Below are positions 48,273 through 59,800 of a stretch of 64,000 nucleotides of DNA, piece after piece. Source of the stretch: Vreelandella neptunia. GTDB lineage: Bacteria; Pseudomonadota; Gammaproteobacteria; Pseudomonadales; Halomonadaceae. The notes below the pieces were generated by a model. The model had not been told where the DNA came from. It searched no databases and saw only the letters and a list, made by a program, of their open reading frames with translations. The DNA is taken from positions 1-64,000 of the forward strand of contig NZ_JHQL01000002.1 in assembly GCF_000712975.1 (NCBI RefSeq), read 5' to 3'. The first letter of the stretch is position 1; each line of letters starts with the position of its first letter. A program made the position numbers and the translations under genes.

Positions 48273-48318
48273 TTAAAACAAAAGAAGCCTCGGTTGGGCT
48301 ACCAACCGAGGCTTCTTT
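48273..48318 (-). terminator. Attenuator terminator upstream of DAHP synthase
   Basis: A perfect 17-bp stem, AAAGAAGCCTCGGTTGG (48281-48297) with its complement at 48302-48318, loop of four. On the minus strand it is followed by TTTTGTTTT. It lies 43 bp after the leader peptide stop and 238 bp before the enzyme gene, so full activity would stop transcription before the gene. Confidence 0.9.
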
Positions 48319-48339
48319 GCATGCGGCAGGCAACCTAGT

Positions 48340-48386
48340 CGGTGTGCCTGATGACGCGACGCTACTGGTCGGCCAGGGGCACACCG
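48340..48386 (-). promoter_or_regulatory. Attenuator pause stem (1:2) and antiterminator arm
   Basis: CGGTGTGCC (minus strand, 48378-48386) starts at the last aromatic codon of the leader and pairs with GGCACACCG (48340-48348). That second arm can instead pair with the 5' arm of the terminator: GGC with GCC, ACCGA with TCGGT and AGG with CCT. This gives the standard choice between terminator and antiterminator. Confidence 0.75.
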
Positions 48387-48493
48387 TAGCTAAACCAATA
48401 GACAGCATAAAAGAACGCAGCAACACACGCCCACACACCAGCCGCCGATGCTGGCTTTGCTTGTGTGTGTTGAATGCATTGTGCTGTGTGCAT
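48362..48493 (-). CDS. Aromatic leader peptide of the DAHP synthase attenuator
   Basis: A 43-residue ORF from the ATG at 48493, preceded by AGGA at 7 bp. A longer frame to 48574 is possible, but this start has the ribosome site. Residues 27-36 are FFYAVYWFSY: three Phe, three Tyr and one Trp, and Trp21 lies earlier. These codons (48415-48386) run into the first arm of the pause stem. Ribosome stalling when charged Phe, Tyr or Trp tRNA is scarce would mask that arm and favour readthrough into the DAHP synthase gene. The mechanism is inferred from the sequence layout, as in trp and phe attenuators. Confidence 0.85.
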   Translation of the reverse strand: MHTAQCIQHTQAKPASAAGVWACVAAFFYAVYWFSYGVPLADQ

Positions 48494-48577
48494 GGCTACG
48501 TCCTGATTCACATTAATTGTCGAGAACAGTGCTTCTAATGGGTTAATCCTGCCTGCATAGAGGCAAAATGGCAACCA

Positions 48578-48706
48578 TCAACCGCCAAACGCTTGTATCC
48601 AACCAATAGTAGCGGGCAGTGCGCTCATACTCACCAGCACAACAACACCGAGCACAATAGCAAGCAAACCTGATTCGTCTTTAAAGTTGTCGTCATGGTG
48701 GGCCAT
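48578..48706 (-). CDS. 42-aa single-helix membrane peptide, unknown function
   Basis: A strong AAAAGGAGG lies just upstream of the ATG at 48706. The product has an acidic/His N terminus (MAHHDDNFKDESG), one hydrophobic helix (about residues 14-34) and ends WIQAFGG. I do not recognise the family. It lies between fre and the aromatic leader peptide, same strand. A palindrome CGGCATATGCCG (48737-48748) is 31 bp upstream. Confidence 0.7.
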   Translation of the reverse strand: MAHHDDNFKDESGLLAIVLGVVVLVSMSALPATIGWIQAFGG

Positions 48707-48772
48707 GAAAGCCTCCTTTTTATCAGTATCGGTTACCGGCATATGCCGAACACCAGTTATTGGCCAGCTATT

Positions 48773-49555
48773 TTAGTGAGGACGAGGCGCGTAAGCAAAC
48801 ACATCTGAGAACATTCGCTCACTGTCAATACCTTTCCGTTCTAAGATATTAACACAGGCGTACACCATACCCGGCGAACCCGACAAGTAGATATCACAGC
48901 CGCTGGGCGACCCAGCCATTCCACTCTCAAGCATGTTCTCAAGATCACTCTCTAACACCAAGTCAATGCGCCCTTGATGATGCGTGATACGCTCGCCTTC
49001 TGCTAGCGGCTCAGTCAGTGGAAACTCTGTCACCGCTTGGAAAGAAATATTGGCATACTGCTGTGCCCATTCGCAGGCCAGATCTTCCGCATAAAGATCA
49101 CGATGTTCGCGATTGGCCCACCATAGTGAAATGGGCCGTTCAGGCTGCTGTCTTAGTACCGCCTCAACAATCGCCTTCATTTGTGCAAAGCCTGTACCTG
49201 CAGCAATTAGCAACAGAGGACGCTCGCTTTGCGTGTCTAATACACATTCACCGCTGGGTAGGCGAACAGTCAACTGATTAGCTACCTGCAATAACTCTCG
49301 CAGGCGAGCAGAGTTATCTCGCTCAGGCCAGTGCTGAATATGTAATTCGATAATACCGTCACCGCGTTCCGCGCTGGCAATAGAAAACGGTACCCAAGTG
49401 TTATCGTCTAGTTTGAGCTCTAAATACTGCCCAGGCGCATGCTGCATGGCCTCGGGCCGCCCTTCCAGGGTCACCCCAAAGACATCGGGATTTAAATCCT
49501 CAACGGCGGTTACCTGGCAGATTAACGTTCTGCAAGTTAACGTGCTTGCGCTCAT
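48773..49555 (-). CDS. fre: NAD(P)H-flavin reductase (Fre/LuxG-like)
   Basis: A 260-residue ferredoxin-reductase-fold protein without an iron-sulfur domain. The flavin-binding segment is VPFSIAS (about 55-61), the nucleotide site is LLLIAAGTGFAQMKAI (114-129), and the C-terminal YLSGSPGMVYACVNIL closes the NAD domain. Fre proteins reduce free flavins with NAD(P)H. It follows ubiD by 42 bp, as in E. coli. GAGG precedes the ATG. Confidence 0.9.
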   Translation of the reverse strand: MSASTLTCRTLICQVTAVEDLNPDVFGVTLEGRPEAMQHAPGQYLELKLDDNTWVPFSIASAERGDGIIELHIQHWPERDNSARLRELLQVANQLTVRLPSGECVLDTQSERPLLLIAAGTGFAQMKAIVEAVLRQQPERPISLWWANREHRDLYAEDLACEWAQQYANISFQAVTEFPLTEPLAEGERITHHQGRIDLVLESDLENMLESGMAGSPSGCDIYLSGSPGMVYACVNILERKGIDSERMFSDVFAYAPRPH

Positions 49556-49597
49556 GAAAGCCTCTATATAGAAAGTCGCCCGACCTGCGCCACTGGG

Positions 49598-51091
49598 TTA
49601 GCCGTGGCGAGGAGTGGGTAATGGGATATCAATGCCCAGCTCGTCCCAGCGCTCATCAACGCGGGTTTTTATCGAATCATCCATCACAATGGGCGTTCCC
49701 CACTCACGATCCGTTTCGCCTGGCCATTTATTGGTAGCATCGAGCCCCATCTTGGAACCTAACCCAGACACCGGCGACGCAAAATCGAGGTAGTCAATAG
49801 GGGTGTTTTCCACCATCACCGTATCCCGCGCCGGGTCCATGCGCGTGGTAATGGCCCACATCACATCTTCCCAGTTACGCGCATCGATATCGTCATCTAA
49901 TACAATGACAAATTTGGTGTACATGAACTGACGCAGAAAACTCCACACCCCCATCATGACGCGCTTGGCGTGACCCGGGTACTGCTTCTTCATGGTCACA
50001 ACAGCCATTCGATAGGAGCACCCTTCCGGTGGTAGGTAGAAATCGACAATTTCGGGGAACTGCTTACACAGAATGGGAACAAACACCTCGTTAAGCGCAA
50101 CCCCTAAAATGGCTGGCTCATCGGGTGGGCGGCCGGTGTAGGTGGAGTGATAAATCGCGTCCCGCCGCATGGTCATCCGCGTCACGGTGAACACAGGGAA
50201 GTGATCAACTTCATTGTAATAACCGGTGTGATCGCCAAACGGTCCTTCTGGTGCCATATCGTCGGGGTAGAGAAACCCTTCAAGAATGATTTCAGCCGAC
50301 GCAGGCACATCCAACTCTGCATGACCGCACTTGACCAGCTCGGTGCGCGAGCCTCTAAGCAACCCAGCAAAAGCGTATTCAGACAGCGAATCAGGAACCG
50401 GCGTCACGGCACCTAAAATTGTTGCAGGATCAGCCCCCAACGCCACTGCCACAGGGAATGGCTCACCGGGATGCGCTTTTTGAAACTCAAGAAAATCCAG
50501 CGCACCACCGCGATGGGAAAGCCAACGCATGATCAGACGGTTTTTACCGATTTTCTGCTGACGATAAATGCCAAGATTTTGGCGCTTTTTATGCGGGCCT
50601 TTGGTAATTACCAGCGGCCAAGTTACCAGCGGCGCGGCATCACCTGGCCAGCAGTGCTGGATCGGCAAACGGCCTAAGTCAACCTCATCACCTTCATACA
50701 CCACTTCTTGCACGGGGGCTCGCTTGACATTTTTGGGCCCCATGCTGAGCACCTGCTTAAAAATCGGCAGCTTGTCCCAGGCGTCTTTAAGCCCTTTCGG
50801 CGGATCAGGTTCCTTTAGGAACGCCAGTAGTTTACCTACCTCGCGCAGTGCTTCTACTGAATCTTGACCCATACCGAGCGCTACCCGCCTAGGCGTACCA
50901 AACAGGTTGCCCAATAGCGGCATATCATGGCCCTTCACATTCTCAAACAATAGTGCAGGGCCACCAGCGCGCAGTGTACGGTCACAAATTTCAGTAATTT
51001 CGAGATAGGGGTCGACTTCTGCTTTAATCCGCTTCAGTTCACCCTGCGCTTCAAGCGCTGCAATAAAATCGCGCAAGTCGTGGTACTTCAA
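49598..51091 (-). CDS. ubiD: 4-hydroxy-3-polyprenylbenzoate decarboxylase
   Basis: A prenylated-FMN enzyme of ubiquinone synthesis that decarboxylates 3-octaprenyl-4-hydroxybenzoate. The 497-residue length equals the usual UbiD. Recognisable segments are [40 protein letters not shown] and [19 protein letters not shown], the last near the cofactor site. The start is TTG at 51091 with GGAG six bases upstream. It follows rho after 72 bp. Confidence 0.96.
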   Translation of the reverse strand: MKYHDLRDFIAALEAQGELKRIKAEVDPYLEITEICDRTLRAGGPALLFENVKGHDMPLLGNLFGTPRRVALGMGQDSVEALREVGKLLAFLKEPDPPKGLKDAWDKLPIFKQVLSMGPKNVKRAPVQEVVYEGDEVDLGRLPIQHCWPGDAAPLVTWPLVITKGPHKKRQNLGIYRQQKIGKNRLIMRWLSHRGGALDFLEFQKAHPGEPFPVAVALGADPATILGAVTPVPDSLSEYAFAGLLRGSRTELVKCGHAELDVPASAEIILEGFLYPDDMAPEGPFGDHTGYYNEVDHFPVFTVTRMTMRRDAIYHSTYTGRPPDEPAILGVALNEVFVPILCKQFPEIVDFYLPPEGCSYRMAVVTMKKQYPGHAKRVMMGVWSFLRQFMYTKFVIVLDDDIDARNWEDVMWAITTRMDPARDTVMVENTPIDYLDFASPVSGLGSKMGLDATNKWPGETDREWGTPIVMDDSIKTRVDERWDELGIDIPLPTPRHG

Positions 51092-51163
51092 GGCACTCTC
51101 CTCAAGGCACTTACCCGGCTGTCAGCCATTACTGTTGCCAGTGCTTGGCTGCAAATGAAGCAC

Positions 51164-52423
51164 TTAGCGTCGCTTCATCGCTTCAAAGAACTCCAGATTC
51201 GTCTTGGTATCTTTCAGACGATCAATCAAGAACTCTGTCGCAGCGGTGTCTTCCATCGGGTTAAGCAGCTTGCGAAGGATCCACATGCGCTGCATTTCGT
51301 CTTCAGACGCCAGCAGATCTTCGCGGCGAGTACCACTACGGCGAATGTTGATTGCAGGGAACACGCGTTTCTCAGCTAGCTTGCGGTCAAGGTGCGCTTC
51401 CATATTACCGGTGCCTTTGAACTCTTCGAAGATGACTTCGTCCATTTTCGAGCCAGTATCAACTAGCGCGGTGGCAATAATCGTCAGGCTACCGCCCTCT
51501 TCGATATTACGCGCGGCACCGAAGAAACGTTTAGGCTTCTCAAGGGCATGAGCGTCCACACCACCGGTGAGCACTTTGCCGGAGCTGGGCACCACGGTGT
51601 TGTAGGCACGCGCTAAACGGGTGATAGAGTCGAGCAGAATCACCACATCTTTCTTGTGCTCTACCAAGCGCTTGGCTTTTTCGATGACCATTTCGGCAAC
51701 CTGCACATGGCGAGCGGGCGGTTCATCGAAAGTAGAAGCAACCACTTCGCCACGCACGGTGCGTGACATTTCGGTAACTTCCTCAGGGCGCTCATCGATC
51801 AGCAATACAATCAGATGGCACTCAGGATTATTGCGCGTAATCGACGTCGCGATGTTCTGCAGCATCAGTGTCTTACCCGCTTTAGGGGGTGACACCAATA
51901 GACCACGTTGACCTTTACCAATTGGCGCCGTCAGATCAATGATGCGCGCGGTAAGATCTTCGGTAGAGCCGTTACCGATCTCCATGCGCATCCGATCATC
52001 TGGGAATAGCGGCGTTAAGTTCTCAAAGAGAATCTTATGCTTGGCATTTTCCGGACGATCAAAGTTGATCTGGCTAACTTTGAGTAGGGCAAAGTAGCGC
52101 TCACCTTCTTTTGGCGGGCGGATTTTGCCGGAAATGGAATCACCTTTACGCAGATTGAAACGGCGAATCTGCGACGGCGATACGTAAATATCGTCCGGTC
52201 CGGCGAGGTACGAGCTGTCGGCGCTACGCAGGAAGCCAAAGCCATCCTGAAGTATTTCCAGCACACCATCGCCGTAGATATCCTCACCGCTTTTTGCATG
52301 CTTTTTGAGGATAGCGAAGATGATGTCCTGCTTGCGCGAACGGGCTAGGTTGTCGATACCCATTTCACGGGCGATATCGAGCAGCTCGGGAACGGTTTTT
52401 TGCTTGAGTTCAGTGAGATTCAT
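51164..52423 (-). CDS. rho: Transcription termination factor Rho
   Basis: Hexameric RNA-dependent ATPase that ends transcription. From the ATG at 52423 (MNLTELKQ) the protein has 419 residues, the E. coli length. Features are the Rho N-terminal helices, the RNA-binding cold-shock domain ([20 protein letters not shown] near residue 60), P-loop [11 protein letters not shown] near 178 and Walker [21 protein letters not shown] 13 codons upstream has no support. trxA, which precedes rho in E. coli, is not here. Confidence 0.98.
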   Translation of the reverse strand: MNLTELKQKTVPELLDIAREMGIDNLARSRKQDIIFAILKKHAKSGEDIYGDGVLEILQDGFGFLRSADSSYLAGPDDIYVSPSQIRRFNLRKGDSISGKIRPPKEGERYFALLKVSQINFDRPENAKHKILFENLTPLFPDDRMRMEIGNGSTEDLTARIIDLTAPIGKGQRGLLVSPPKAGKTLMLQNIATSITRNNPECHLIVLLIDERPEEVTEMSRTVRGEVVASTFDEPPARHVQVAEMVIEKAKRLVEHKKDVVILLDSITRLARAYNTVVPSSGKVLTGGVDAHALEKPKRFFGAARNIEEGGSLTIIATALVDTGSKMDEVIFEEFKGTGNMEAHLDRKLAEKRVFPAINIRRSGTRREDLLASEDEMQRMWILRKLLNPMEDTAATEFLIDRLKDTKTNLEFFEAMKRR

Positions 52424-52903
52424 CGGTGTGTTAGAAAGTTGCTCATGAAAGCTAGGCGACAAGCGCCGGGAATAAGACAGGAGGCGTGGCCTAAATAGTA
52501 GGGCTAAGCGCCGAGTGATGCGTTCAGAACCCCACTAAGCACACGCTCAGATACTGATCGCTAGAGAGTTATCATAGCTATGCCTAAGAAGGAGTAGCGG
52601 CATAATTGACTGCTCAGCGTGAGGGTGCTAGCAAACTAGTTAATCTGATTAGCACAGAAAGGTGCTGTTTCAGGGGTTATCTGACGACTTGGACATCTGG
52701 CTGATGTCAATTGGATACGTACCACTCAAAATATCTGAGCAATACACTCGCTTAAATACACTTGTTTAATAGACAAACAAGCTAACTCGGATCAAGCCAG
52801 TAGCTCGATGGTAGTCAAGGCCCGAGATAAACGCAAGCCTTTGACAATTGACAATACTAATGAGGCACCGCAACCTTGGCATAGCCACTAGGAAGGAACG
52901 CCC
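52424..52903. promoter_or_regulatory. Divergent promoter region between rho and ppx
   Basis: 480 bp with no supported gene and no trxA remnant on either strand. TTGACAATTGACAATACTAATGAG (starting about 52841) contains -35-like hexamers for ppx. Its length may include a rho leader used in autoregulation, but no structure could be assigned. Confidence 0.35.
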
Positions 52904-54451
52904 ATGCCCAAGGAAATTTCATTCCCTCTCGCCGCGTCGCCGGCTGAATTGGATAACACCGAACCGCAGCGCTTAGCCGCCATTGATCTGGGTTCTAATA
53001 GCTTTCATTTGTTGGTCGCCAACTATCAACATGAGCGCCTGCAAGTCGTCGCTAGGATGGGTGAAAAGGTTCAATTAGCCGCTGGGCTAGATGAAAACGG
53101 TTATTTAAGCGAAGCCGCGATGCAGCGAGCGTTAGATTGCCTAGGCCGCTTTGCGCCGTTTCTCACCGACATTGAGAGTGCCAACCTTCGCATTGTTGGA
53201 ACCAATGCGTTGCGTGATGCCTATAACAGCCAAACATTTATTGAGCGTGCCGAAGCGCAGCTTGGACACGCCATCGAAATTATTGCTGGTCGTGAAGAGG
53301 CTCGCCTGATCTATTTGGGGGCCGCCCACGCATTGGCTGAGAATGGACGCCGTTTAATTGTCGATATCGGCGGTGGTTCTACCGAGTTCATTATTGGTGA
53401 AGCGTTTGAGCCTAAAGCACTTGAAAGCCTACGCATGGGCTGCGTCACTTTCAGCAGCCGTTTCTTTCGTGACGGCGAGCTCAGTGAAAAACGTATGCGT
53501 CGCGCTGAGCTCGCCGCCCTGTCAGAACTGGCCAATATTCAGCGACCCTACCAACGCCTTGGCTGGCAGGATCCAGTAGGTTCTAGTGGCACGATTAAAG
53601 CCGCTGCTAGCGTGCTATATGCCTATGGCGATACGCCTCAGGAAGGTGTTATCACTCGCAGCGGATTAAAAAAGCTGCGCGAACGCTTACTCAAATGCAA
53701 ACAGCTAGACAAAGTTGAGCTAGATGGCCTAAAACCTGATCGAGCAAAAGTTTTTCCGGCAGGTATTGCCATTTTAAACGCTATTTTTGAAGCCTTTAAT
53801 CTTTCCCAAATGCGCTTCGCGGATGGAGCCCTGCGCGAAGGGGTGCTTTATGATATGGCGGGCCGAAATAGCGCAGAAGATACCCGTTCTAAAAGCTTAG
53901 ATGCATTGAAGCGGATTTATGATGTTGACTCTCGGCAAGCCGAAAATGTTGCCGACACTGCCCTTCGGCTATTTAACGACGTAAAAAAAGCCTGGGCGCT
54001 ATCCCAAGAGCAAGGCCACTACCTTGTCTGGGCAAGTCATGTGCATGAAATTGGCCTAGCTATTTCTCATAGCCAGTTTCATCGCCATGGCGCCTACTTG
54101 CTAGAACATTCCGACTTAGCTGGCTTTTCGCGCCCTGAACAGCGCTTACTGGCGTTTTTAGTGCGTGCCCATCGCCGCAAGTTTCCCACCAAAGAGTGGC
54201 AGGCGTTACCCGCCTCCCATCAGGAAGGCTGCGCCAAACTTGCCCGCCTGATGCGTCTTGCTGTGCTTATTAATCACTCGCGATCTGAAGTTGCTCCACC
54301 GTTACCGGCTATTAAAGCAGAAGGCGAAACGCTGACGATAACGCTACCTGCCAGCGACGAGCCGACACTGCTAAGTACCGATATGGAGCAAGAACAAGCC
54401 TATATGACAGCGGCTGGCTTTACGTTTTTGGTAGTAGAGGCAAATCAATAA
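52904..54451 (+). CDS. ppx: Exopolyphosphatase
   Basis: Ppx/GppA enzyme that releases phosphate from polyphosphate ends. The 515-residue protein has LAAIDLGSNSFHLLVA near residue 24, LIVDIGGGSTEFIIGE near 150 and the third ATPase-fold segment. A C-terminal HD-like domain begins near 310. E. coli Ppx has 513 residues. AGGAAGG lies 7 bp before the ATG. The 3' end overlaps tilS by 32 bp on the opposite strand. Confidence 0.94.
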   Translation: MPKEISFPLAASPAELDNTEPQRLAAIDLGSNSFHLLVANYQHERLQVVARMGEKVQLAAGLDENGYLSEAAMQRALDCLGRFAPFLTDIESANLRIVGTNALRDAYNSQTFIERAEAQLGHAIEIIAGREEARLIYLGAAHALAENGRRLIVDIGGGSTEFIIGEAFEPKALESLRMGCVTFSSRFFRDGELSEKRMRRAELAALSELANIQRPYQRLGWQDPVGSSGTIKAAASVLYAYGDTPQEGVITRSGLKKLRERLLKCKQLDKVELDGLKPDRAKVFPAGIAILNAIFEAFNLSQMRFADGALREGVLYDMAGRNSAEDTRSKSLDALKRIYDVDSRQAENVADTALRLFNDVKKAWALSQEQGHYLVWASHVHEIGLAISHSQFHRHGAYLLEHSDLAGFSRPEQRLLAFLVRAHRRKFPTKEWQALPASHQEGCAKLARLMRLAVLINHSRSEVAPPLPAIKAEGETLTITLPASDEPTLLSTDMEQEQAYMTAAGFTFLVVEANQ

Positions 54452-55709
54452 CAACCCCTTCTGCCTGCCAGAGCACATTAGCAGGCGGCAGGATAACGGC
54501 CAAACATACCTTTCCATCCATCACGACAATCAAACGCTCACGCTCCCAGGGCGGTATTCCCCGCTCTTGGAGTAAGCGCTTAATATCTCGCCTTCCGCGC
54601 TCTTTTAACGCAATAACCTCTCCACCCCGTCGCCAACGCAGCGTTACGCGGCGTGGTGGTGTCAACGCTACTTGCAGCGGTCCTAAGGGCGTTGTCTGCT
54701 CCAGTACACCGTCCCATTCAACTTCCCAACTAGGCAACGGCGTCAGCGGAGGCATGAGGTAGAGACGGCGCTGCCACATGCGTGCTTCTGCACCCGGCCA
54801 TACCACTTTGACCTGGGCATCGTTTGCCGCACCTAGTTGCGAAAGCAAGCTTTCCAGACGTTTCTGCGGCGGCGTTGGGAGCGCTAGCTGCTCACAAAGT
54901 GTACGCACGAGCAGTCGTTGGCGCGGTAAAGAGCATTGGCTAAGCAGCGTAGCATCCATGCAGCGCTCTCCTCGCATTAGCGTTGCTAGCTCTTCCGCGG
55001 CATAGGACGCCAACAGTTGGTCTGCCTCGCCGGCATGTTGGGCGCTGTTGGCAAGGGCCCGTGCAGCGTCAGGCCAACGTAGCTGTAAGGCTGGCATCAC
55101 CTGATGGCGTAAGCGGTTGCGATCAAACGCGATATCGCGGTTGGTTGGGTCCTCGCACCAACTGATTGATAACCCATGCGCTGCATCAGCCAACGTCTGT
55201 CTACTGATACTCAGCCAGGGCCGTAGCAGGGTCAGCCCCTGCCAATCACGGCGAAAAGGCATACCCGCCAACCCACGCACGCCACTGCCGCGTAGCGCCG
55301 CCAACAGCAACGTCTCCGCTTGATCATCTTGGTGCTGGGCTAGCCATAGCGTATCGCCAGCGGGAATATGCGTCATGAACGCCTGATAGCGTGCTCGCCG
55401 TGCCGCCCCCTCAACGCCCTCGCCGAGTGTGTCTACCGCGACGCTTGCCGTCACCAGCGTTACGTTAAGCGCATCACACAGCGCCAGACAATGCGCTTCA
55501 AAGGCACTAGCTGCGGCCTGCAAGCCATGGTTAATATGAATCGCCTGCAGTGGGCGTCCTGCATCTCGACAAACTTCAGCGGCCAACGTCAGCAGCAGCG
55601 AAGAATCCAGCCCCCCAGAAAGCGCCACCCAAATAGTACGCCCCGGCGGGGTTTCCGCCAGGGCGTCATTTAGCAAGCGTAACAGCGGCTTAGGCGGCTG
55701 GAGCGCCAT
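54420..55709 (-). CDS. tilS: tRNA(Ile)-lysidine synthetase
   Basis: It modifies C34 of tRNA-Ile(CAU) to lysidine, using ATP and lysine. The 429-residue protein has the PP-loop [13 protein letters not shown] near residue 28, [18 protein letters not shown] near 124 and [10 protein letters not shown]. The C-terminal domain carries the typical [23 protein letters not shown]. Its start overlaps the accA end by 20 bp (accA-tilS coupling), and its end overlaps ppx antisense. Confidence 0.95.
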   Translation of the reverse strand: MALQPPKPLLRLLNDALAETPPGRTIWVALSGGLDSSLLLTLAAEVCRDAGRPLQAIHINHGLQAAASAFEAHCLALCDALNVTLVTASVAVDTLGEGVEGAARRARYQAFMTHIPAGDTLWLAQHQDDQAETLLLAALRGSGVRGLAGMPFRRDWQGLTLLRPWLSISRQTLADAAHGLSISWCEDPTNRDIAFDRNRLRHQVMPALQLRWPDAARALANSAQHAGEADQLLASYAAEELATLMRGERCMDATLLSQCSLPRQRLLVRTLCEQLALPTPPQKRLESLLSQLGAANDAQVKVVWPGAEARMWQRRLYLMPPLTPLPSWEVEWDGVLEQTTPLGPLQVALTPPRRVTLRWRRGGEVIALKERGRRDIKRLLQERGIPPWERERLIVVMDGKVCLAVILPPANVLWQAEGVVIDLPLLPKT

Positions 55710-56646
55710 AGCTCATCAACCGTTTGTAGCGACGCTCTAGCAGTGCATCGCTATCAAAGCTTTGCAGACGTTCCAGACTGTTAGCCAACGCCTCTTTAAC
55801 GCGCTCGGCGGTAGTCATTGGATGTCTATGAGCGCCACCTAACGGCTCTTTAATTAGCTCATCAACAAAGCCAAGCTCTTTAAGGCGCTCGGCGGTGATA
55901 CCCATGGCTTGGGCGGCGTCAGATGCTTTTTCAGCGCTCTTCCAAAGAATCGACGCACAGCCTTCCGGTGAAATCACCGAATAAGTGGAGTACTGCAGCA
56001 TATGTAGCTCGTCGCATACGCCAATGGCTAGCGCGCCACCGGAGCCACCTTCACCCACCACGGTGGAGATAATCGGCGTTTTTAGGCGCGACATCACTGC
56101 CAGATTGTAGGCAATGGCTTCCGACTGCCCCCGCTCTTCCGCATCGATCCCAGGGTAGGCACCAGGCGTATCGATAAAGGTTAGAATGGGCATTTTAAAA
56201 CGCTCTGCCATCTCCATTAAGCGACAGGCTTTGCGATAACCTTCTGGCCGCGGCATGCCAAAGTTACGGCGCACCTTTTCTTTTACATCACGACCTTTTT
56301 GATGGCCAATGACCATCACCGGTTGATCGTCCAGACGCGCAATGCCACCAACTAATGCGGCGTCATCAGCAAAGTTACGGTCACCATGAAGCTCATCAAA
56401 GTCAGTAAAAATATGCTCAAGATAATCCAGCGTATAAGGACGCTGGGGGTGACGAGATATTTGAGAAACCTGCCAGGGCGTTAAATCCTTGAAGATCGAT
56501 TCGGTTAACTTACGGCTCTTCTCCTCTAAACGAGAAATCTCGTCAGAAAGATTAACCTGGCTATCGGAGCTAACCAAACGCAGCTCCTCAATTTTTGCCT
56601 GAAGCTCGGCAATGGGCTGTTCAAAATCGAGATAATTAGGATTCAT
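55690..56646 (-). CDS. accA: Acetyl-CoA carboxylase carboxyltransferase subunit alpha
   Basis: With AccD it transfers the carboxyl group from biotin to acetyl-CoA, the first step of fatty acid synthesis. From the ATG at 56646 ([15 protein letters not shown]) it has 318 residues, matching the family (319). Typical segments are [37 protein letters not shown] and the oxyanion region [20 protein letters not shown] 29-residue N-terminal extension upstream is unsupported. It lies 172 bp after dnaE. Confidence 0.97.
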   Translation of the reverse strand: MNPNYLDFEQPIAELQAKIEELRLVSSDSQVNLSDEISRLEEKSRKLTESIFKDLTPWQVSQISRHPQRPYTLDYLEHIFTDFDELHGDRNFADDAALVGGIARLDDQPVMVIGHQKGRDVKEKVRRNFGMPRPEGYRKACRLMEMAERFKMPILTFIDTPGAYPGIDAEERGQSEAIAYNLAVMSRLKTPIISTVVGEGGSGGALAIGVCDELHMLQYSTYSVISPEGCASILWKSAEKASDAAQAMGITAERLKELGFVDELIKEPLGGAHRHPMTTAERVKEALANSLERLQSFDSDALLERRYKRLMSYGAPAA

Positions 56647-56818
56647 CGGCTCTGCCTGTAAGCTGCCTATAAAAAAAGAAGCCTTGTTGAAACGGGCATG
56701 TATAGGGGCATTATCGCACCCTGAACTTGCCACGCAAGGCAGTACCCTTTCAATTAGCGTGCCGCACGGTCATTTAGTCTTCCATCTGACACCGGCTCGT
56801 ATACGTTTAGTGCATTTC

Positions 56819-59800
56819 CTAACGGTAGCGTAGCTGAACACCTACCTGCCCTTGCACATCACGAAGGGCTAACAGCAGATCATCGCTGGGAGCTACTTTC
56901 CAGTCATCCGCCAATGCTAACCAACCGACCGCTTCTGAGTGACGATACTGCAGCCGAACTGGCAATCCGCCGGTATCGCGGTATGGCGTAAGGCTCTCGC
57001 GTAGGCTATCGACTAGACGTCCGTTGATCTGTTCAGCATCCAATGCTAATTCCACCGCTTCGCCATAGCGAATACGTGCGGTCACCATCGGCGTCACGTC
57101 TTTGCCCCGCAAGCGCAAACCGCCGGAAAAGTCATCGTTGGATACTTCACCTTCAACGATGATCACTTGATCAGACTCAATTTGGCCCCGCAGTTGATCA
57201 AATAGTTCGCCAAATAGCGAAGCTTCGATGCGCCCAGTACGATCATCTAGTGTGATAAACGCCATGGTATCGCCACGCTTGGACTTCATGGTGCGCATAG
57301 CTACCACTAATCCCGCCACCCGCTGCGGCTCACGCGAAGCCTTCAAATCACTAATGCGAGTAGAAACAAAGCGTTTTAGCTCACGCTCATATTCATCAAT
57401 GGGATGACCGGTTAGATAGAGGCCCAGCGTATCTTTTTCCCCAGAAAGGCGCTCACGATCCGTCCACTCACGAGCGCTTTGATACTCAGCGTAAGGGTCT
57501 GTCGCTTCCTCTTCTGCGCTAAACGCATCGCCAAACATATCCAGCATACCCAGGTTTTGATTGGCGTGGTTTTGCGCAGCGGCTTTCAAGGCATCTTCCA
57601 TCGCAGCGGATAACACCGCCCGATTCGGACCCAAGTTATCTAACGCACCCGACCGAATCAGCGCTTCCAGCGTACGCTTGTTCATGCGCTTGGGATCCAT
57701 GCGCCGACAAAAATCGAACAGGTCTTTAAACGGACCATCCGTATTACGAGCTTCAACAATCGCCCCAATCGGGCCTTCACCGACACCGCGAATGGCACCT
57801 AAGCCGTACACCACGCGCCCTTCGGTATCTACGGTAAACTTGTAGCCACCGACATTAACATCCGGCGGTGTAACCGTCAGTTTGAGGTGGCGACACTCTT
57901 CTATCAGCGGCACCACCTTGTCCAGGTTATCCATTTCCGTTGACATAACGGCGGCCATAAACGGCCCAGGATAGTGCGCCTTCAGCCAGGCAGTTTGATA
58001 CGACACCAAAGCGTAAGCGGCTGAGTGCGACTTGTTAAAGCCGTAACCAGCAAATTTTTCAACAAGATCAAAGATATTTCCAGCAAGGTCTTTATCGATA
58101 CCGTTAGCCGCACACCCTTCCATAAAGCCTGAACGCTGCTTGGCCATCTCTTCGGGCTTTTTCTTACCCATGGCGCGGCGCAGCATGTCGGCCTGACCCA
58201 ATGAATAGCCAGCCATTACCTGAGCAATCTGCATGACCTGCTCTTGGTACAAAATAATGCCGTATGTCGGGCTGAGCACCGGTTTTAGAAGGTCATGCTG
58301 ATAATCTGGGTGTGGATAAGAGACTTCGGCACGGCCATGCTTACGGTTGATAAAGTCATCCACCATGCCCGACTGTAGCGGGCCTGGGCGAAATAGCGCT
58401 ACCAAGGCGATCATATCGTCGAGAGAGTCTGGCAGCAGGCGCTTAATCAGCTCCTTCATACCACGAGATTCCAGCTGGAAAACAGCGGTGGTTTCCGCTC
58501 GTTTCAGCATCTCAAACGTTTTACTATCGTCTAGCGGGATAGCGTCGATATTGAGCGGCGCTTGACCGTTTACCCCACGCACTTTATCGACCATTTCCAG
58601 CGCCCAGTCGATAATCGTCAGCGTCCGCAGGCCCAAGAAGTCGAACTTCACTAGCCCGGCGTCTTCGATGTCGTTTTTATCGAACTGAACCACGAGACCT
58701 GAACCATCTTCATCGCATAACAGCGGCGAGAAGTCGGTTAGCTTGGTGGGGGCAATGACGACGCCCCCCGCGTGCTTACCAGTCCCCCGCGTGGTGCCCT
58801 CAAGCTTAAGGGCCATTTCCCAGATCTCTTCCGCTTCTTCGTCGTTGCCAATAAACTCTTTCAGGGCTGGTTCTTGCTCAATCGCTTTGGCAAGCGTCAT
58901 TCCCACTTCAAAGGGAATCAGCTTGGAGAGCTTGTCGCCCAACGAGTAGGGCCGCCCCTGGGCACGCGCCACATCGCGCACCACCGCTTTCGCGGCCATG
59001 GTGCCAAAGGTAACAATCTGAGATACCGCATTGCGGCCGTAGCGATTCGCCACGTATTCAATCACCTTGTCACGCTTTTCCATGCAAAAATCGACGTCAA
59101 AGTCAGGCATGGAGACACGTTCAGGGTTAAGAAAGCGCTCAAATAGCAGGTCGTAGCCAATCGGATCAAGATCGGTAATTTTTTGCGCGTAAGCCACTAA
59201 GGAGCCCGCACCAGAACCCCGCCCTGGGCCAACTGGCACGTTGTTATCCTTGGCCCACTGAATGAAGTCCATCACGATCAGAAAATAGCCAGGGAAGCCC
59301 ATCTGGATAATAACGTTCAGCTCAAATTCAAGCCGGTCACGGTAGCGCTGATTAATCTCGCGATAAGCATCGCTATCGCGAGGGTACTGTTCAGCTGGGA
59401 ACAAAAAATCTAACCGTTCAGTGAGACCGTCATGGGAGACTTTGCGGAAAAACTCATCCTGGGTCATCCCGTCGGGTATTTCGAACTCCGGCAGAAAAAT
59501 TTCCCCCAGGCGCACGTCAACGCTACACCGCTCAGCAATCATGACGCTGTTTTCAAGCGCTTCAGGAATATCGGCAAACAGTGCTGCCATCTCCTCAGGG
59601 CTTTTCAGGTACTGCTCTTCGGTATAGCGTCGTTCACGGCGAGGATCATCCAAGGCCTTGCCTTCACCAATGGCAACGCGGGTTTCGTGGGCCCAGAAGT
59701 CTTCCCGCTCTAAAAAGCGCACGTCATTGGTTGCGACCACCGGGGTATTTGATGCGATCGCCAGCTTCACACTCGCGTGAACACACTCTTCTTCAAGCGG

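Noticed and set aside
52424-52903. Search for trxA between rho and ppx
   Set aside because: No CGPC-type motif or thioredoxin-like frame on either strand. The gene is simply not here.
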